From Oceanicola sp. 502str15 (GTDB taxonomy: Bacteria; Pseudomonadota; Alphaproteobacteria; Rhodobacterales; Rhodobacteraceae): a stretch of DNA of 64,000 nt. Position numbers and translations under genes: made by a program. Below are positions 16,220 to 24,920 of this stretch, in pieces. Every line of letters begins with the position of its first letter. Position 1 is the first letter of the stretch. The stretch is from positions 3,658,501 through 3,722,500 of the forward strand of contig NZ_WYDQ01000001.1 in the NCBI RefSeq assembly GCF_024105635.1, written 5' to 3'. The notes beneath the pieces are model-generated. The model was not told the origin of the DNA, made no database searches, and saw only the letters and a list, made by a program, of their open reading frames with translations.

Positions 16220-19050
16220 ATCAGGTGGTCTCCGTCGTTGGGGTTGGGGGTAGATGAATCTCCGGTGTGTTCCGCATCGTCCGCAAAGGAATAGCCCATC
16301 ACCCGGGCGGTCTCAGTCAGCCCGGGGGGGAAATACCACCGCTGCCTGTGGCCTTGGATGCGGCACTGGTAGCCTGTGATCCAGCCCCGCCTCCCCAGCT
16401 CCTTCTTGGCCTTGTTCCATGCGGTCTGCTGCGTCGGGTTGGTGAAGGCCCCTTTCCGGAGCCCCAGAGCGCCGTGAGCGGCCTGCTGCTGGCTGAAGGA
16501 CGTGCGAACCACGTAGCGCTCTGTCTCGTCGCTCAGCTCGTCGATGTAGTGCCAGCCATTCTCGGCCGCGAGGAAGCCGAGCTGGACGGGCTTGTAGACC
16601 CACTCGATGATGTCCTCGACCCACTCCTCCCACATCTCTTTCGACCGGGCGCTCTCCTGCCGCTTCTTGGCGTCTTCGAGCGCGTCGCCGGTCAGGGTCA
16701 GCGGGAGCCGGTTCATGGGATACTTCTGGCACAGCTCGTCGTATTCCCGGATCGCCTGCGCCCAGAGCTGATCCCGCTCTTGGATCACGCGGACGAGGTT
16801 GATGAAGCCATTGCACTTCACCGGCCAATAGCTCCGGTTCCCGGTGGGGTCGCGCAGATACTCGTCGTCGTTGGTCGTGCCCCAGAAGACGCATTGCCGG
16901 GGGAAGCGCGACACGGTGCGGCCGTAAGCCTCCCGCACGTCGTCGTCCTCGCGGCGCATGAACTGCTTCGCGGAGTTGTGGTCGGCCTTGTGGAGCGATC
17001 CCAGCTCGGGCAGCTCCATGACCCACTTCCCGGCGATCTGCTCGGCCGCCTCGCGCCGGTCGTCGAGCTTGGCGTCCAGTTCCCCGAAGTAGTCCTCGTA
17101 GTAGAGATGCTTGATGAGGGTCGACTTGCCGATGCCCTGCGATCCTTCGAGGATGATGGCGTAGTCGAACTTGTGGCCCGGGCAGTAGATGCGGGCGATG
17201 CTGGCCATCATCATGGTCCGCATGACGTCAGCGGTGTATTGGTTGACTTCGGCCCCGGCGACGTCGTGGAGGAAGGTGCTGATGCGATCCTTGCCGTCCC
17301 AGTCGCGCTCCCGTGCCTCACCCAGCAGCTCCTTGATGGGGTGGAAGGCGTTGTTCCGGGCCGCCAGCTTCACGCCCCCCACGAGATCACGGTCGGAGAC
17401 CTTGAAGCCGTAGCCGGGCTTGCCGCGCCCGTTGGGGGCCTCGACCACGGCTCGGATCGTGATGTCATAGATGTCGTTCCAGAGCATTCCGTTCTCGGTG
17501 TCGTCACAGGCCACGGTCGGGATCGTGTCGCTCTTGGTCTTGATGTCGGCCAGCAGCACCGTCTGCTTCGAGAAGTCGTTCCACGCGATCTTGCGATAGA
17601 AGCGCGGGTCGTTCTTCACGATGGTAGCAATGTTGTGGAGGGTCGACTTGATCGCGCCATCAGTCCCCAGCTCCAGCTCGGTCGCCACCCAGTTCTTCGG
17701 GGGCTTGGAGGCCAGCATCCGCTTGTAGCGGGTCCGGGGGTCCCGGGTCTCGATCTGGACGCCCAGCAGCTCCATGGCGCGGGCCGCCAGCTCCTCGTCC
17801 TCGTTCTTCTTGTCGGCCGCCCGAGAGGCTTCCAGACCCTCCAGCAGCTTGGCCTTGCGCTGCTCGTCCTCGTCGTCCTCCGTGGCGTCCTCGACCCAGC
17901 TCTGGTCGTCGTCGTCGGAGAACATCTCTTCGAGGTCGTAGCGCTCCTCTACGGCTTGCAGCTGGTAGCCCGGGAGGTCGATGACATGCTTGTTGATGGC
18001 CTTGACCGAGTCCCGGTCCTTCATCGGCGCGTCTTGGTCGTCTTCGAGCGAGTTGAACTTGTGGACCCGCATCAGATCGTAGGCGTTGAGCAGCTGCTCC
18101 TGCCCCGGGTCGGAGCCATGGTGCGAGAAGACGAATTTGTCGTCGTAGACCACCGCGCCGTTGGACGTGGAGCCGTGGAGGTAGGTCATTCGGGTGGCGA
18201 CCCCATCCTTCCATTCGGTGATCTCGTAGCAGTCGCCCAGCAGGGGCTCTTCGCCATCCTTACCCAACACCAGCTCGGTGATGCTGTAGGCCCGGCAGAA
18301 GGTGCCGACGATTCCGTCTTTCTCCAGCGGGTCCTCGGCCTTCTCCGCGATCTCGCGCAGCTCGCCCTCGCCCGCGTAGCGCGGCAGCTTGGACAGGTCC
18401 TCGCTGGAGCCGTTCTTGGCCTCCCAACTGGCCACGGCCTTCTCCCAGTCCGCGAGCGCTCCGTGCTGCTCGTAGTAGACGAAGTGCTTCTCCATGTCCG
18501 ATGAGCAGGTCGGCAGATACATCATCTGGGCGACCCGGGCGCTCACCTTGTCGATCAGCTCCATCTCGGGGTCGATCAGCTGCGACACGATCCGGTTGAC
18601 GGCCGCGTAGCGCTCGGAGGCGATCTGGATTTTGAGGGGGAGAATCAGTCGGAGCCGGGGCTTCTCTGGAGTGTGGCTGCGGGTGGTGTGGACGAAGAGG
18701 GCGATACCTGGCAGGACCTTGCCTGCTTGCAGCTTCTCCATGAACTCGGGCGTGGCGTAGTCGATGTCGAAGGTCAGGAGGTCGCCCGGCTCGATGGACC
18801 GCCGGTTCCGCTTCCCCTTCTCGACTTCGGCCCGCATGAACCAGCCCGCGATGCCTTTGAGGTAGTTCTGCTGCCTGTCGTTCTTCTTCAGAAATTCGTG
18901 GCGCTTCTCGGGTGTGACCAGAGGCTTCTGGAATCGACGAGAGAACTTGGTCAGGGGCTCTGTGAGATTCGTGGCTTTTCCGAGGTTTTCAGCCGACCCC
19001 AACGCGAACCGTATGTCCTTGTTGGGCAGTTTTCTGGTGTTGCGCTGCAT
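16216..19050 (-). CDS. Phage/satellite primase-helicase (PrimPol-like plus VapE-type ATPase)
   Basis: A 944-residue replication protein. The N-terminal third has a primase-polymerase-like LLTFDIDYA acidic motif (about residue 90), HTTRSHTPEKPRLRLILPL and MMYLPTCSS. The C-terminal third is a VapE-family helicase ATPase with Walker A GSQGIGKST (about residue 635), Walker B-like WVMELPELG (about 675), QFMRREDDDVREAYGR, CVFWGTTNDDEYLRDPTGNR and RSYWPV. Fused primase and helicase proteins of this type initiate replication of P4-like satellites and islands at their own origin. GAGGTAAG precedes the ATG. An acidic linker (about residues 375-400) joins the two halves. A repeat-rich candidate origin lies downstream, and an AlpA-like regulator and integrase upstream. 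Confidence 0.85.
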   Translation of the reverse strand: MQRNTRKLPNKDIRFALGSAENLGKATNLTEPLTKFSRRFQKPLVTPEKRHEFLKKNDRQQNYLKGIAGWFMRAEVEKGKRNRRSIEPGDLLTFDIDYATPEFMEKLQAGKVLPGIALFVHTTRSHTPEKPRLRLILPLKIQIASERYAAVNRIVSQLIDPEMELIDKVSARVAQMMYLPTCSSDMEKHFVYYEQHGALADWEKAVASWEAKNGSSEDLSKLPRYAGEGELREIAEKAEDPLEKDGIVGTFCRAYSITELVLGKDGEEPLLGDCYEITEWKDGVATRMTYLHGSTSNGAVVYDDKFVFSHHGSDPGQEQLLNAYDLMRVHKFNSLEDDQDAPMKDRDSVKAINKHVIDLPGYQLQAVEERYDLEEMFSDDDDQSWVEDATEDDEDEQRKAKLLEGLEASRAADKKNEDEELAARAMELLGVQIETRDPRTRYKRMLASKPPKNWVATELELGTDGAIKSTLHNIATIVKNDPRFYRKIAWNDFSKQTVLLADIKTKSDTIPTVACDDTENGMLWNDIYDITIRAVVEAPNGRGKPGYGFKVSDRDLVGGVKLAARNNAFHPIKELLGEARERDWDGKDRISTFLHDVAGAEVNQYTADVMRTMMMASIARIYCPGHKFDYAIILEGSQGIGKSTLIKHLYYEDYFGELDAKLDDRREAAEQIAGKWVMELPELGSLHKADHNSAKQFMRREDDDVREAYGRTVSRFPRQCVFWGTTNDDEYLRDPTGNRSYWPVKCNGFINLVRVIQERDQLWAQAIREYDELCQKYPMNRLPLTLTGDALEDAKKRQESARSKEMWEEWVEDIIEWVYKPVQLGFLAAENGWHYIDELSDETERYVVRTSFSQQQAAHGALGLRKGAFTNPTQQTAWNKAKKELGRRGWITGYQCRIQGHRQRWYFPPGLTETARVMGYSFADDAEHTGDSSTPNPNDGDHLI

Positions 19051-19130
19051 AGCTTACCTCTTCCGAGGGCCCGCAAACATGCGAAGCACCTCGGTTCAGG
19101 GTTGGTCAAAGTAGTGTGGCGTAGGAGAGG

Positions 19131-19382
19131 CTAGGCGGACTTAGCTTCAGCAATAGCGCTACGGGCGCGCGCCTCGACAAAACAATCTACCCAGGCTTCG
19201 GGCATCGCGGACGCCCGCTTGGACAGCTTGAGAAACGGCGGAAACGTACCCTCCGCGATCATCGCATAAACCTGGGAACGGCTCAGCCCAGTCCGCTCGA
19301 AAACTTCCACGGGACGGAGAAGGCGCCCAGACGGACTACAGTCGGTCCAGGGTTTGGCATTGGATAGTTCGATCTGCATCAT
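19131..19382 (-). CDS. AlpA-family excisionase/regulator
   Basis: An 83-residue winged-helix or MerR-like DNA-binding protein of the AlpA type: LLRPVEVFERTGLSRSQVYA followed by MIAEGTFPPFLKLSKRASA and a tryptophan-containing end (EAWVDCFV). AlpA of P4-like elements activates or assists excision and controls the integrase and replication genes. It lies between the primase-helicase gene and the integrase gene group, on the same strand, and a 13-bp inverted repeat (19450-19488) sits 68 bases upstream of its start, a plausible control site. Confidence 0.88.
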   Translation of the reverse strand: MMQIELSNAKPWTDCSPSGRLLRPVEVFERTGLSRSQVYAMIAEGTFPPFLKLSKRASAMPEAWVDCFVEARARSAIAEAKSA

Positions 19383-19449
19383 TGGCTCCAGCTTAAGTGG
19401 GTGCTTGCTGACCCTTGCTGGACGATGACGGAACTCCCTGAGTTCATTT

Positions 19450-19488
19450 AGGAAGAGTTGACACTCGAAACTGCGGTCAACTCTTCCT
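19450..19488. promoter_or_regulatory. Perfect 13-bp inverted repeat upstream of alpA-like gene
   Basis: AGGAAGAGTTGAC (19450-19462) and its exact complement GTCAACTCTTCCT (19476-19488) are separated by 13 bases. No T-run follows on either strand, which argues against a simple intrinsic terminator. Its position between the unknown gene ending at 19496 and the alpA-like start at 19382 suggests an operator for an element-encoded regulator, though a terminator for the upstream gene pair remains possible. Confidence 0.5.
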
Positions 19489-19495
19489 TGACAGG

Positions 19496-20221
19496 TTAGT
19501 GCGCCTCTGGGCCCGGGCGAAGCAGGCTGAGGAACAGATGCTCGCCATGGTGTGCCGTGCCACTCTTCCCGCTTGGGCCGTCCTGCGCCTCTTCGACCTT
19601 TAGGGCATCAGACAGATGCTGCCTCACCGAGTCCTTGGACTGCGCCAGCCAGTAGTTCTTCGCCCGGCCGGACTCAGTTGATCTGGCGGATGCCAATCTC
19701 GCGGCATCGACCCTATCTTTCGCCACTTGTATGAAAGCGTAAGCGAACTCTACTACCGGCGATCCCTTACCTTGGTCGACCCATATTCTGGGTTCGATTT
19801 GATAAGCTTTACGAAACAGCTTGAGAATTTCCCCAAAGAAAAAACGAAGAGGGCTGCGGCGGGAATGGTCCGGCAGGTCGCTCTTCAACGCAGCCTCAAT
19901 CTCGTTTCTCCACTTGATAAAGTCTGCACGCCACTTGGTCGGCGGTATCGGAGCAAAGAAGTCGGTCGAAGCCACCGCGCGCAAACTGGCCTCAAGCCTA
20001 TCGTAGTTTTCGATGAGGCCCCGAACGGCCTTTGCACGTGGACCGTTCAGAGGTTCCTCAAAAGAGTACAGGGTCGCAACTGTCGACAGGTAATTGAAGG
20101 CCGCTTGAAGCCCCTCCAGCGTGACGCCTGCCGCAAGTTCGATACCAACTGTCCTATGAATGTTTCTGGTGTCCTCTAGGGTAAATGCTGTTGCGGCCTG
20201 TTCCTCACCAGAAGCAGTCAT
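19496..20221 (-). CDS. Hypothetical protein, coupled to integrase
   Basis: A 241-residue soluble protein that I do not recognise. It is predicted mostly helical (for example RNIHRTVGIELAAGVTLEGL and NYDRLEASLRAVAS), without transmembrane segments or catalytic motifs. I place the start at the ATG at 20221, which overlaps the integrase stop (ATGA), rather than the open upstream codons inside the integrase gene. The pairing with the integrase suggests an accessory cargo or integration-related gene of the element. Confidence 0.7.
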   Translation of the reverse strand: MTASGEEQAATAFTLEDTRNIHRTVGIELAAGVTLEGLQAAFNYLSTVATLYSFEEPLNGPRAKAVRGLIENYDRLEASLRAVASTDFFAPIPPTKWRADFIKWRNEIEAALKSDLPDHSRRSPLRFFFGEILKLFRKAYQIEPRIWVDQGKGSPVVEFAYAFIQVAKDRVDAARLASARSTESGRAKNYWLAQSKDSVRQHLSDALKVEEAQDGPSGKSGTAHHGEHLFLSLLRPGPEAH

Positions 20222-21429
20222 ACGAGCCTCTCCTTCGCGGCTTCCAAAGCATAGGAATCCAGCTGATCGGCCCACCATTGGGCTAACTCAACTCGTTCCT
20301 CCCAGTATTCGCCGCGGGCATAGGCTCGCCTCACTTCATTGCCCTCCACATGACCCAGCGCACGCTCGATTGCATCCGAGTTCCACCTGCCAGACTCATT
20401 CGCCAAAGTAGAAAAGGTGGCGCGGAACCCATGGGCAGTCATGGTTTCCTTACTGTATCCCATGCGGCGCAGCGCGACATTGAGAGTGTTAGAGGAGATC
20501 GGCCGTTTCCAGTTCTGTGTCGACGAGAACAGCAAGCCACTCTTCATTCGGAACATTTCCAGTTCTTGAAGCAGTTCTAACGCTTGCACCGGCAAGGGCA
20601 CACGGTGGGGCCTCCGCGTCTTCGTACGATCGGCCGGCACTCGCCATATCGCGGCCGCTAGGTCGAACTCACTCCAGTTGGCCAACCTGAGTTCACCCGG
20701 TCTGGTCGCAAGCATCGCCAGGAGCTGCAGCGCAATGGCTGTCTTTGGCTCACCGTGGTATTTCTTGATGTCGAGCAGCAGACGCCCCAGTTGGGTTCTG
20801 TCTAGGATCGCTGAGCGGTGGCTTTTCGTCGGCCGCACAAGTGCGCCTTTCAGGGCCGCAGTCGGGTCATTGACTGCACGGCCGCTCGCAATCGCGTATC
20901 GAATGACAGACCCGACGGTGGTCCTCATCCGGGCTGCAGTCTCGAACTTGCCTTCCGCCTCCTGCTCTTTCAGGCAAGAGAGCACGTCGGGCGCGCGGAT
21001 CTCCGTGACCTCCATGGAGCCGAGCCGCGGCAGGGTCAGGTCGATCAGCCATTGCTGTTTGCGCAAGGTCTGCTCCGCACGACCCTCCAACCGGAGCTTC
21101 TCCATGTACTCGATGGAGAGGTCCCCGAAGGTCAACTCACGCTCAGGCTCTTCCTCTCGACGGCGCTTCTGGCGTTCTGCCGATGGGTCGTAGCCGTCAA
21201 CAAGTAGACGACGGGCATCATCCCGCTTCTCACGGGCGAGCTTGAGGCCAATGAGCGGGTACGAACCGAGCGATAGCAGTTTCTCACGACCGTTGAAGCG
21301 ATAGCGAAACCGCCAGAGCAGTGAGCCGCTCGGGTTCACGAGGATGAATAGACCGTGGCCATCAAAGACCTTGTAGGGCTTATCCCGCGGTCCGAGGTTC
21401 CTTATGGCGGCGTCAGTCAGGGGCATCAT
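20218..21429 (-). CDS. int: P4-type tyrosine integrase
   Basis: A 403-residue site-specific recombinase with the N-terminal DUF4102 arm-binding domain (MPLTDAAIRNLGPRDKPYKV and GLFILVNPSGSLLWRFRY), a core-binding domain, and the catalytic domain with ATRPGELRLANWSE (Arg about 243), AHGFRATFSTLA (the HxxR box, about 333-336), ALGHVEGNEVRRAYAR (His and probable nucleophilic Tyr about 370) and a WADQLD end. Such integrases insert islands into tRNA 3' ends; this one is 144 bases from tRNA-Phe and reads away from it. The start is TTG-ATG-ATG; I choose the first ATG. The protein looks intact, so mobility is possible. Confidence 0.95.
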   Translation of the reverse strand: MMPLTDAAIRNLGPRDKPYKVFDGHGLFILVNPSGSLLWRFRYRFNGREKLLSLGSYPLIGLKLAREKRDDARRLLVDGYDPSAERQKRRREEEPERELTFGDLSIEYMEKLRLEGRAEQTLRKQQWLIDLTLPRLGSMEVTEIRAPDVLSCLKEQEAEGKFETAARMRTTVGSVIRYAIASGRAVNDPTAALKGALVRPTKSHRSAILDRTQLGRLLLDIKKYHGEPKTAIALQLLAMLATRPGELRLANWSEFDLAAAIWRVPADRTKTRRPHRVPLPVQALELLQELEMFRMKSGLLFSSTQNWKRPISSNTLNVALRRMGYSKETMTAHGFRATFSTLANESGRWNSDAIERALGHVEGNEVRRAYARGEYWEERVELAQWWADQLDSYALEAAKERLV

Positions 21430-21446
21430 CAAAAATCGGAATCACA

Positions 21447-21566
21447 CTCTGGCTACCCTTCGGAGTACCCCACTTCCTCGTTGATACCCCAGGTCTTCTC
21501 TGGACCAACGTGGACTCGCAGCCCATAGATTACAAGGGTTTGAACCACTCTGGACGTCTCTGGAAG
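21447..21566. promoter_or_regulatory. Candidate integrase arm-site region
   Basis: The 144 bases between the integrase start and tRNA-Phe contain repeated CTCTGG motifs (about 21447, 21498, 21548, 21558), three continuing as CTCTGGA, and two TACCCC motifs (21466, 21485). Direct repeats at this position are typical of arm-type integrase and excisionase binding sites. The TACCCC pair is mirrored near the candidate left end at 1521-1538. Confidence 0.4.
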
Positions 21567-21572
21567 GAGTGA

Positions 21573-21647
21573 TGGTGCCCGGGGGCGGAATCGAACCACC
21601 GACACGAGGATTTTCAATCCACTGCTCTACCCCTGAGCTACCCGGGC
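21573..21647 (-). tRNA. tRNA-Phe (GAA)
   Basis: On the minus strand the sequence starts GCCCGGGTAGCTCAG, has the anticodon loop TTGAAAA (anticodon GAA), the T-arm GGTTCGATTCC and an acceptor CCCGGGC-A with encoded CCA. The seven-base-pair acceptor stem is perfect. It is intact, with its 3' end facing the integrase, so it can be both functional gene and attachment site. Confidence 0.95.
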
Positions 21648-22144
21648 ACGGGGAGCGGCTTGCCGCCCCTCAGGGTGGCGCGGTTCTACGGTCAGTCCTG
21701 AGGGATGGCAAGAGGTGTTGTGACAGATTCTTGGGAGACGTGGGGCGGCTGCTTGTCGGGCGGCTCGGCGGGTAAAGGTTCAATGCAATTGTGGCTGCGC
21801 GGCCGATCATGGCAGGCGGGCGTCAACAATGCTCCTCCCTTCGCGGCTTAGGCCTTCGTTCGCAAGGGGCTTACTCTGCAGTTTGTGGAGGGGCTGGCGG
21901 ATTGTGTTTTTACGGTGGCCCGCGATCGGCCGCTGGTTCAGAGGCCGCTAAAGGATCATCAATCCCGGGGATCTATTGGACCGGTTTGGTGCAGTGCATG
22001 AATTTGAGGATGCCCGTGCTTGCCGCTACCCGCGCTGGCTTCCGGGCCGACCCGCAAAGCGACCGATCCATCGCACGGGAAGTTGCTCCGGATAGGGGAA
22101 TCTCTCGCCGTTTCGTCTCAGGCCGAGGTCTTCGTTCAGCTCTG
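21648..22144. other. Intergenic region, no supported gene
   Basis: About 500 bases between the tRNA-Phe 5' side and the uxuB stop codon. Frames here overlap uxuB antisense or show no family motif. It should contain the tRNA-Phe promoter (reading leftwards) and the end of the uxuAB transcript. No other structure seen. Confidence 0.45.
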
Positions 22145-23653
22145 TCAGGCGCTCTCCCGGCGCTGACCGCGCCGTCCGGGGTCACGAGAACTTTCACGAG
22201 CCTCGATGCTGATCGCATTGGCCATTCCGTTCTGACACATCGTCTCCAGCTTCGATGTTACGGATCGGTGCAGGTCGGGACATGCGGCGAGCGACGTCGG
22301 GAAGAGGCCCGGGAGGCCCATCAGGTTGGAGACGATTGTCGCCGTGTCATCTGTGACTGCGATCAGCTGCCGCAGTTCGTCCTCTCGCGGGTCCCGCAAT
22401 GCGTAGGTCTCTCCCGCCTCGGTCTTGCCCATTGCGTAACGCATCCAGGCGGCGATGGCGAAGGCGAATGGCTCGATTGAGTGGCCCTTGGATATTGCCG
22501 CCTCGGTGGGGGAGAGTATGCGTTGAGGCAGCTTCTCGGTGCCGTCCATGGCGATCTGGTAGGTTTGGTGCCGCAGATGCGGGTTTGCAAAACGCACGGT
22601 GAGTGCCTCGGTATAGGCGGCGAGGTCCACGCCCGCCAGCGGCGGCAGGGTCGCGGCGGCAGCGACGATGTGACGGCGCACGAGTGCGGCCAGAGGGGCA
22701 TCCTGCATCACGTCCGAAACATGGCGGTGGCCGGCGAGAAAGCCCGCGTAGGCTAGCATCGAATGCGCGCCGTTGAGCATTCGCAGCTTCATTTCCTCGT
22801 AGGGCTTCACATCGGCGACGAACATCGCGCCTGCCGCTTCCCAGGCCGGGCGGCCGGTGGGGAAGTGGTCTTCGATCACCCATTGGGTGAAGGCCTCGGT
22901 TTCAACAGCGGCCTCATCGCGGACGCCAAGCATCGCTTCGGCCGCGGCAAGCGTTTCGGGTGTGGCGGCGGGGGTGATGCGATCGACCATGGTGGAGGGG
23001 AAGGCGACCTCGCTGGCGATGAACTCGGCCATCTCGGGCGCGGTGCGTCGGGCGAAATCCACTAGCAGCCCGCGGACGAGGTGGCCGTTCTCCGGGAGGT
23101 TGTCGCTGCAGAGCACGGTGAATGGCGGGGTGCCTTCGGCGCGGCGGGCCTTCAGCGCCCAGACCAGCAGACCGGCCACGCCGATGGGCGCTTCGGGGGC
23201 GGCGAGGTCATGGGCGATGGCCGGGTGGGCCTCGTCCACACCGCCGGTGGCGCGGCTGAGACCATAGCCCTTTTCGGTCACGGTAAGGCTGACGATGCGG
23301 GTCGTGGGGGCCGTCAGCGCGGCCAGCACCTCGGCACGGTCCGGGCCGAGGCAGAGCGCCTGTGCGATGGAGCCGATCACCTGGGCGCGGCTGCCCTCCG
23401 CACTGCGCTCAATCAGCGTGTAGAACCCGTTCTGGGGGCCGAGCTGGGCGGCGGCCTCGGGACTGCGCAGGCTGACGCCGCAGATGCGCCAATTGCCGTC
23501 CTCCGCCGCCAGCGCGGCATCCGTCGCGGCGGCCTGATGCGCCTTGTGGAAAGCGCCGAGGCCGAGGTGGACGATGCCTATGCCGTGATCGGCGGGCGTG
23601 TAGCCGGGCCGGGAGACGGCGTCGGGCAGACCGTCCAGGCCCGCCAGCCTCAT
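22145..23653 (-). CDS. uxuB: Fructuronate reductase / mannitol-dehydrogenase family
   Basis: A 502-residue polyol/long-chain dehydrogenase that interconverts D-fructuronate and D-mannonate with NAD(H). The N-terminal GIGIVHLGLGAFHKAHQA is the family's cofactor-binding start, with VSLTVTEKGYG, CSDNLPENGHLVR, FPSTMVDRITPA and KLRMLNGAHSMLAY containing the catalytic lysine region. The start ATG overlaps the uxuA stop (ATGA), so the two genes are co-translated. With uxuA it takes glucuronate-derived fructuronate to 2-keto-3-deoxygluconate. A mannitol dehydrogenase role is the alternative, made unlikely by linkage to uxuA. The last 20 residues are Arg-rich and atypical. Confidence 0.9.
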   Translation of the reverse strand: MRLAGLDGLPDAVSRPGYTPADHGIGIVHLGLGAFHKAHQAAATDAALAAEDGNWRICGVSLRSPEAAAQLGPQNGFYTLIERSAEGSRAQVIGSIAQALCLGPDRAEVLAALTAPTTRIVSLTVTEKGYGLSRATGGVDEAHPAIAHDLAAPEAPIGVAGLLVWALKARRAEGTPPFTVLCSDNLPENGHLVRGLLVDFARRTAPEMAEFIASEVAFPSTMVDRITPAATPETLAAAEAMLGVRDEAAVETEAFTQWVIEDHFPTGRPAWEAAGAMFVADVKPYEEMKLRMLNGAHSMLAYAGFLAGHRHVSDVMQDAPLAALVRRHIVAAAATLPPLAGVDLAAYTEALTVRFANPHLRHQTYQIAMDGTEKLPQRILSPTEAAISKGHSIEPFAFAIAAWMRYAMGKTEAGETYALRDPREDELRQLIAVTDDTATIVSNLMGLPGLFPTSLAACPDLHRSVTSKLETMCQNGMANAISIEARESSRDPGRRGQRRESA

Positions 23654-24858
23654 GCTGCCACCCGGGGCCCGAGGGCGGCGATGATGCCGCGCAGCTCGGC
23701 CAACCCCTTGAGTCGCCCGATGGAGGGGTAGCCCGGCTGGGCGCTGCGCCCGAGGTCGTCGAGGATGTCCTGCCCGTGGTCGGGGCGGAAGGGGATGGAC
23801 CAGTCGGCGCGGCCGGCGGCCTTTCGCTTGGCCTCCTCTTTCAGAGCGGCCTCGACGAGGGCCACCATGTCGGTGTCGCCGCCGAGATGCTCGGCCTCGT
23901 GGAAGTCGCCGCGAATATCCGCCGTCTCGCGCTTCACGTTGCGCAGGTGCAGGAAATGCACGCGGTCGCCCAGTCGCTCCATCATGCCGGGCAGGTCGTT
24001 GTCGGGCCGGGCGCCGAGCGAGCCGGAGCAGAGGGTGATGCCGTTGGCGGGGCTGTCGACGCCCTCGACCAGCTTTCGGTAGTGCACTTCCGTCGACATG
24101 ATCCGGGGAAGGCCGAGGAGCGGCACGGGCGGATCGTCGGGGTGGCAGCACATGCGCAGGCCGAGGCGCTCGGCGGTGGGGACGACCTCGGCGAGGAAGT
24201 CGAGCAGGTGCTTGCGCAGGGTGTCCTCGGTCATCGCGGCGTATTCGGCGAGGTGGGCGCGTACATCCTCGAGCGAGAAGTTCTCCGCCGCGCCGGGCAG
24301 GCCGAAGACGACGTTCTTGGCGAGTTGCGCTTTCCGGTCCTCGGACATTTCGGCGAAGGCTTTCGCGGCGGCATCACGGAGAGCCTCGTCATAATCCTCC
24401 GCCGCGCCCGGGCGGGCGAGGATGTGCAGGTCGAAGGCGGCAAAATCGGTGAGGTCGAAGCGCATGCAGGTGGCGCCGTTTGGCAGCCGCCAGGCAAGGT
24501 CGGTGCGGGTCCAGTCCAGCACCGGCATGAAGTTGTAGCAGATCACCTCGATGCCGGCACCGGCGAGGTGCTCGAGGCTGGTGATGTAATTGGCGATGTG
24601 GCTGCGCCAGTCGCCCTGCTGCTTCTTGATGTCTTCCGAGACCGGCAGGCTCTCGACCACGTCCCAGCCGAGGCCGGAGGGCGCGCCATCCTTCATGGTG
24701 CCGATCTCGCGTTGCCGCTTGGCAATTTCCTCAGGCGTCCAGACCGCGCCGGTCGGCACGTGATGCAGCGCCGAGACGATGCCCTGCACCCCCGCCTGAA
24801 GCGTGTCGTCGATGGATACGAGGTCACGGGGGCCGAACCACCGCCAGGTCTGTTTCAT
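23650..24858 (-). CDS. uxuA: Mannonate dehydratase
   Basis: Dehydrates D-mannonate to 2-keto-3-deoxy-D-gluconate in hexuronate breakdown. The 402 residues show the UxuA TIM-barrel blocks: QTWRWFGPRDLVSIDDTLQA at the N-terminus, GIVSALHHVPTGAVW, CYNFMPVLDWTRTDL, MCCHPDDPPVPLLGLPRI with metal-binding residues, FLHLRNVKRE and PFRPDHGQDILDD. GGGAGG lies upstream of the ATG. It is the first gene of the minus-strand uxuAB pair and diverges from the GntR regulator, with a 111-base shared promoter region. Confidence 0.96.
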   Translation of the reverse strand: MKQTWRWFGPRDLVSIDDTLQAGVQGIVSALHHVPTGAVWTPEEIAKRQREIGTMKDGAPSGLGWDVVESLPVSEDIKKQQGDWRSHIANYITSLEHLAGAGIEVICYNFMPVLDWTRTDLAWRLPNGATCMRFDLTDFAAFDLHILARPGAAEDYDEALRDAAAKAFAEMSEDRKAQLAKNVVFGLPGAAENFSLEDVRAHLAEYAAMTEDTLRKHLLDFLAEVVPTAERLGLRMCCHPDDPPVPLLGLPRIMSTEVHYRKLVEGVDSPANGITLCSGSLGARPDNDLPGMMERLGDRVHFLHLRNVKRETADIRGDFHEAEHLGGDTDMVALVEAALKEEAKRKAAGRADWSIPFRPDHGQDILDDLGRSAQPGYPSIGRLKGLAELRGIIAALGPRVAA

Positions 24859-24920
24859 GTGAGGAGCCTCCCGAGTCGTCTGTCCGGGACAAGCTATCAG
24901 GTTCGCCCGATCCTGACTAG

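Larger units (their letters stand above)
1449..21594. mobile_element. Candidate genomic island integrated at tRNA-Phe
   Basis: A P4-type integrase gene sits directly inside the 3' end of tRNA-Phe, and a 15-bp segment of that tRNA (CGGGGGCGGAATCGA, 21580-21594) recurs exactly at 1449-1463. Just inside each end lie paired TACCCC motifs (1521-1526, 1533-1538; 21466-21471, 21485-21490), as expected for integrase arm sites. The interval carries an IS-interrupted, AT-richer polysaccharide cluster and a satellite-like replication module. Against this, the left copy does not extend to the tRNA 3' end, and similar GGGGTA/TACCCC motifs near 15.37-15.50 kb could instead mark the end of a smaller 6-kb element. 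Confidence 0.45.
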
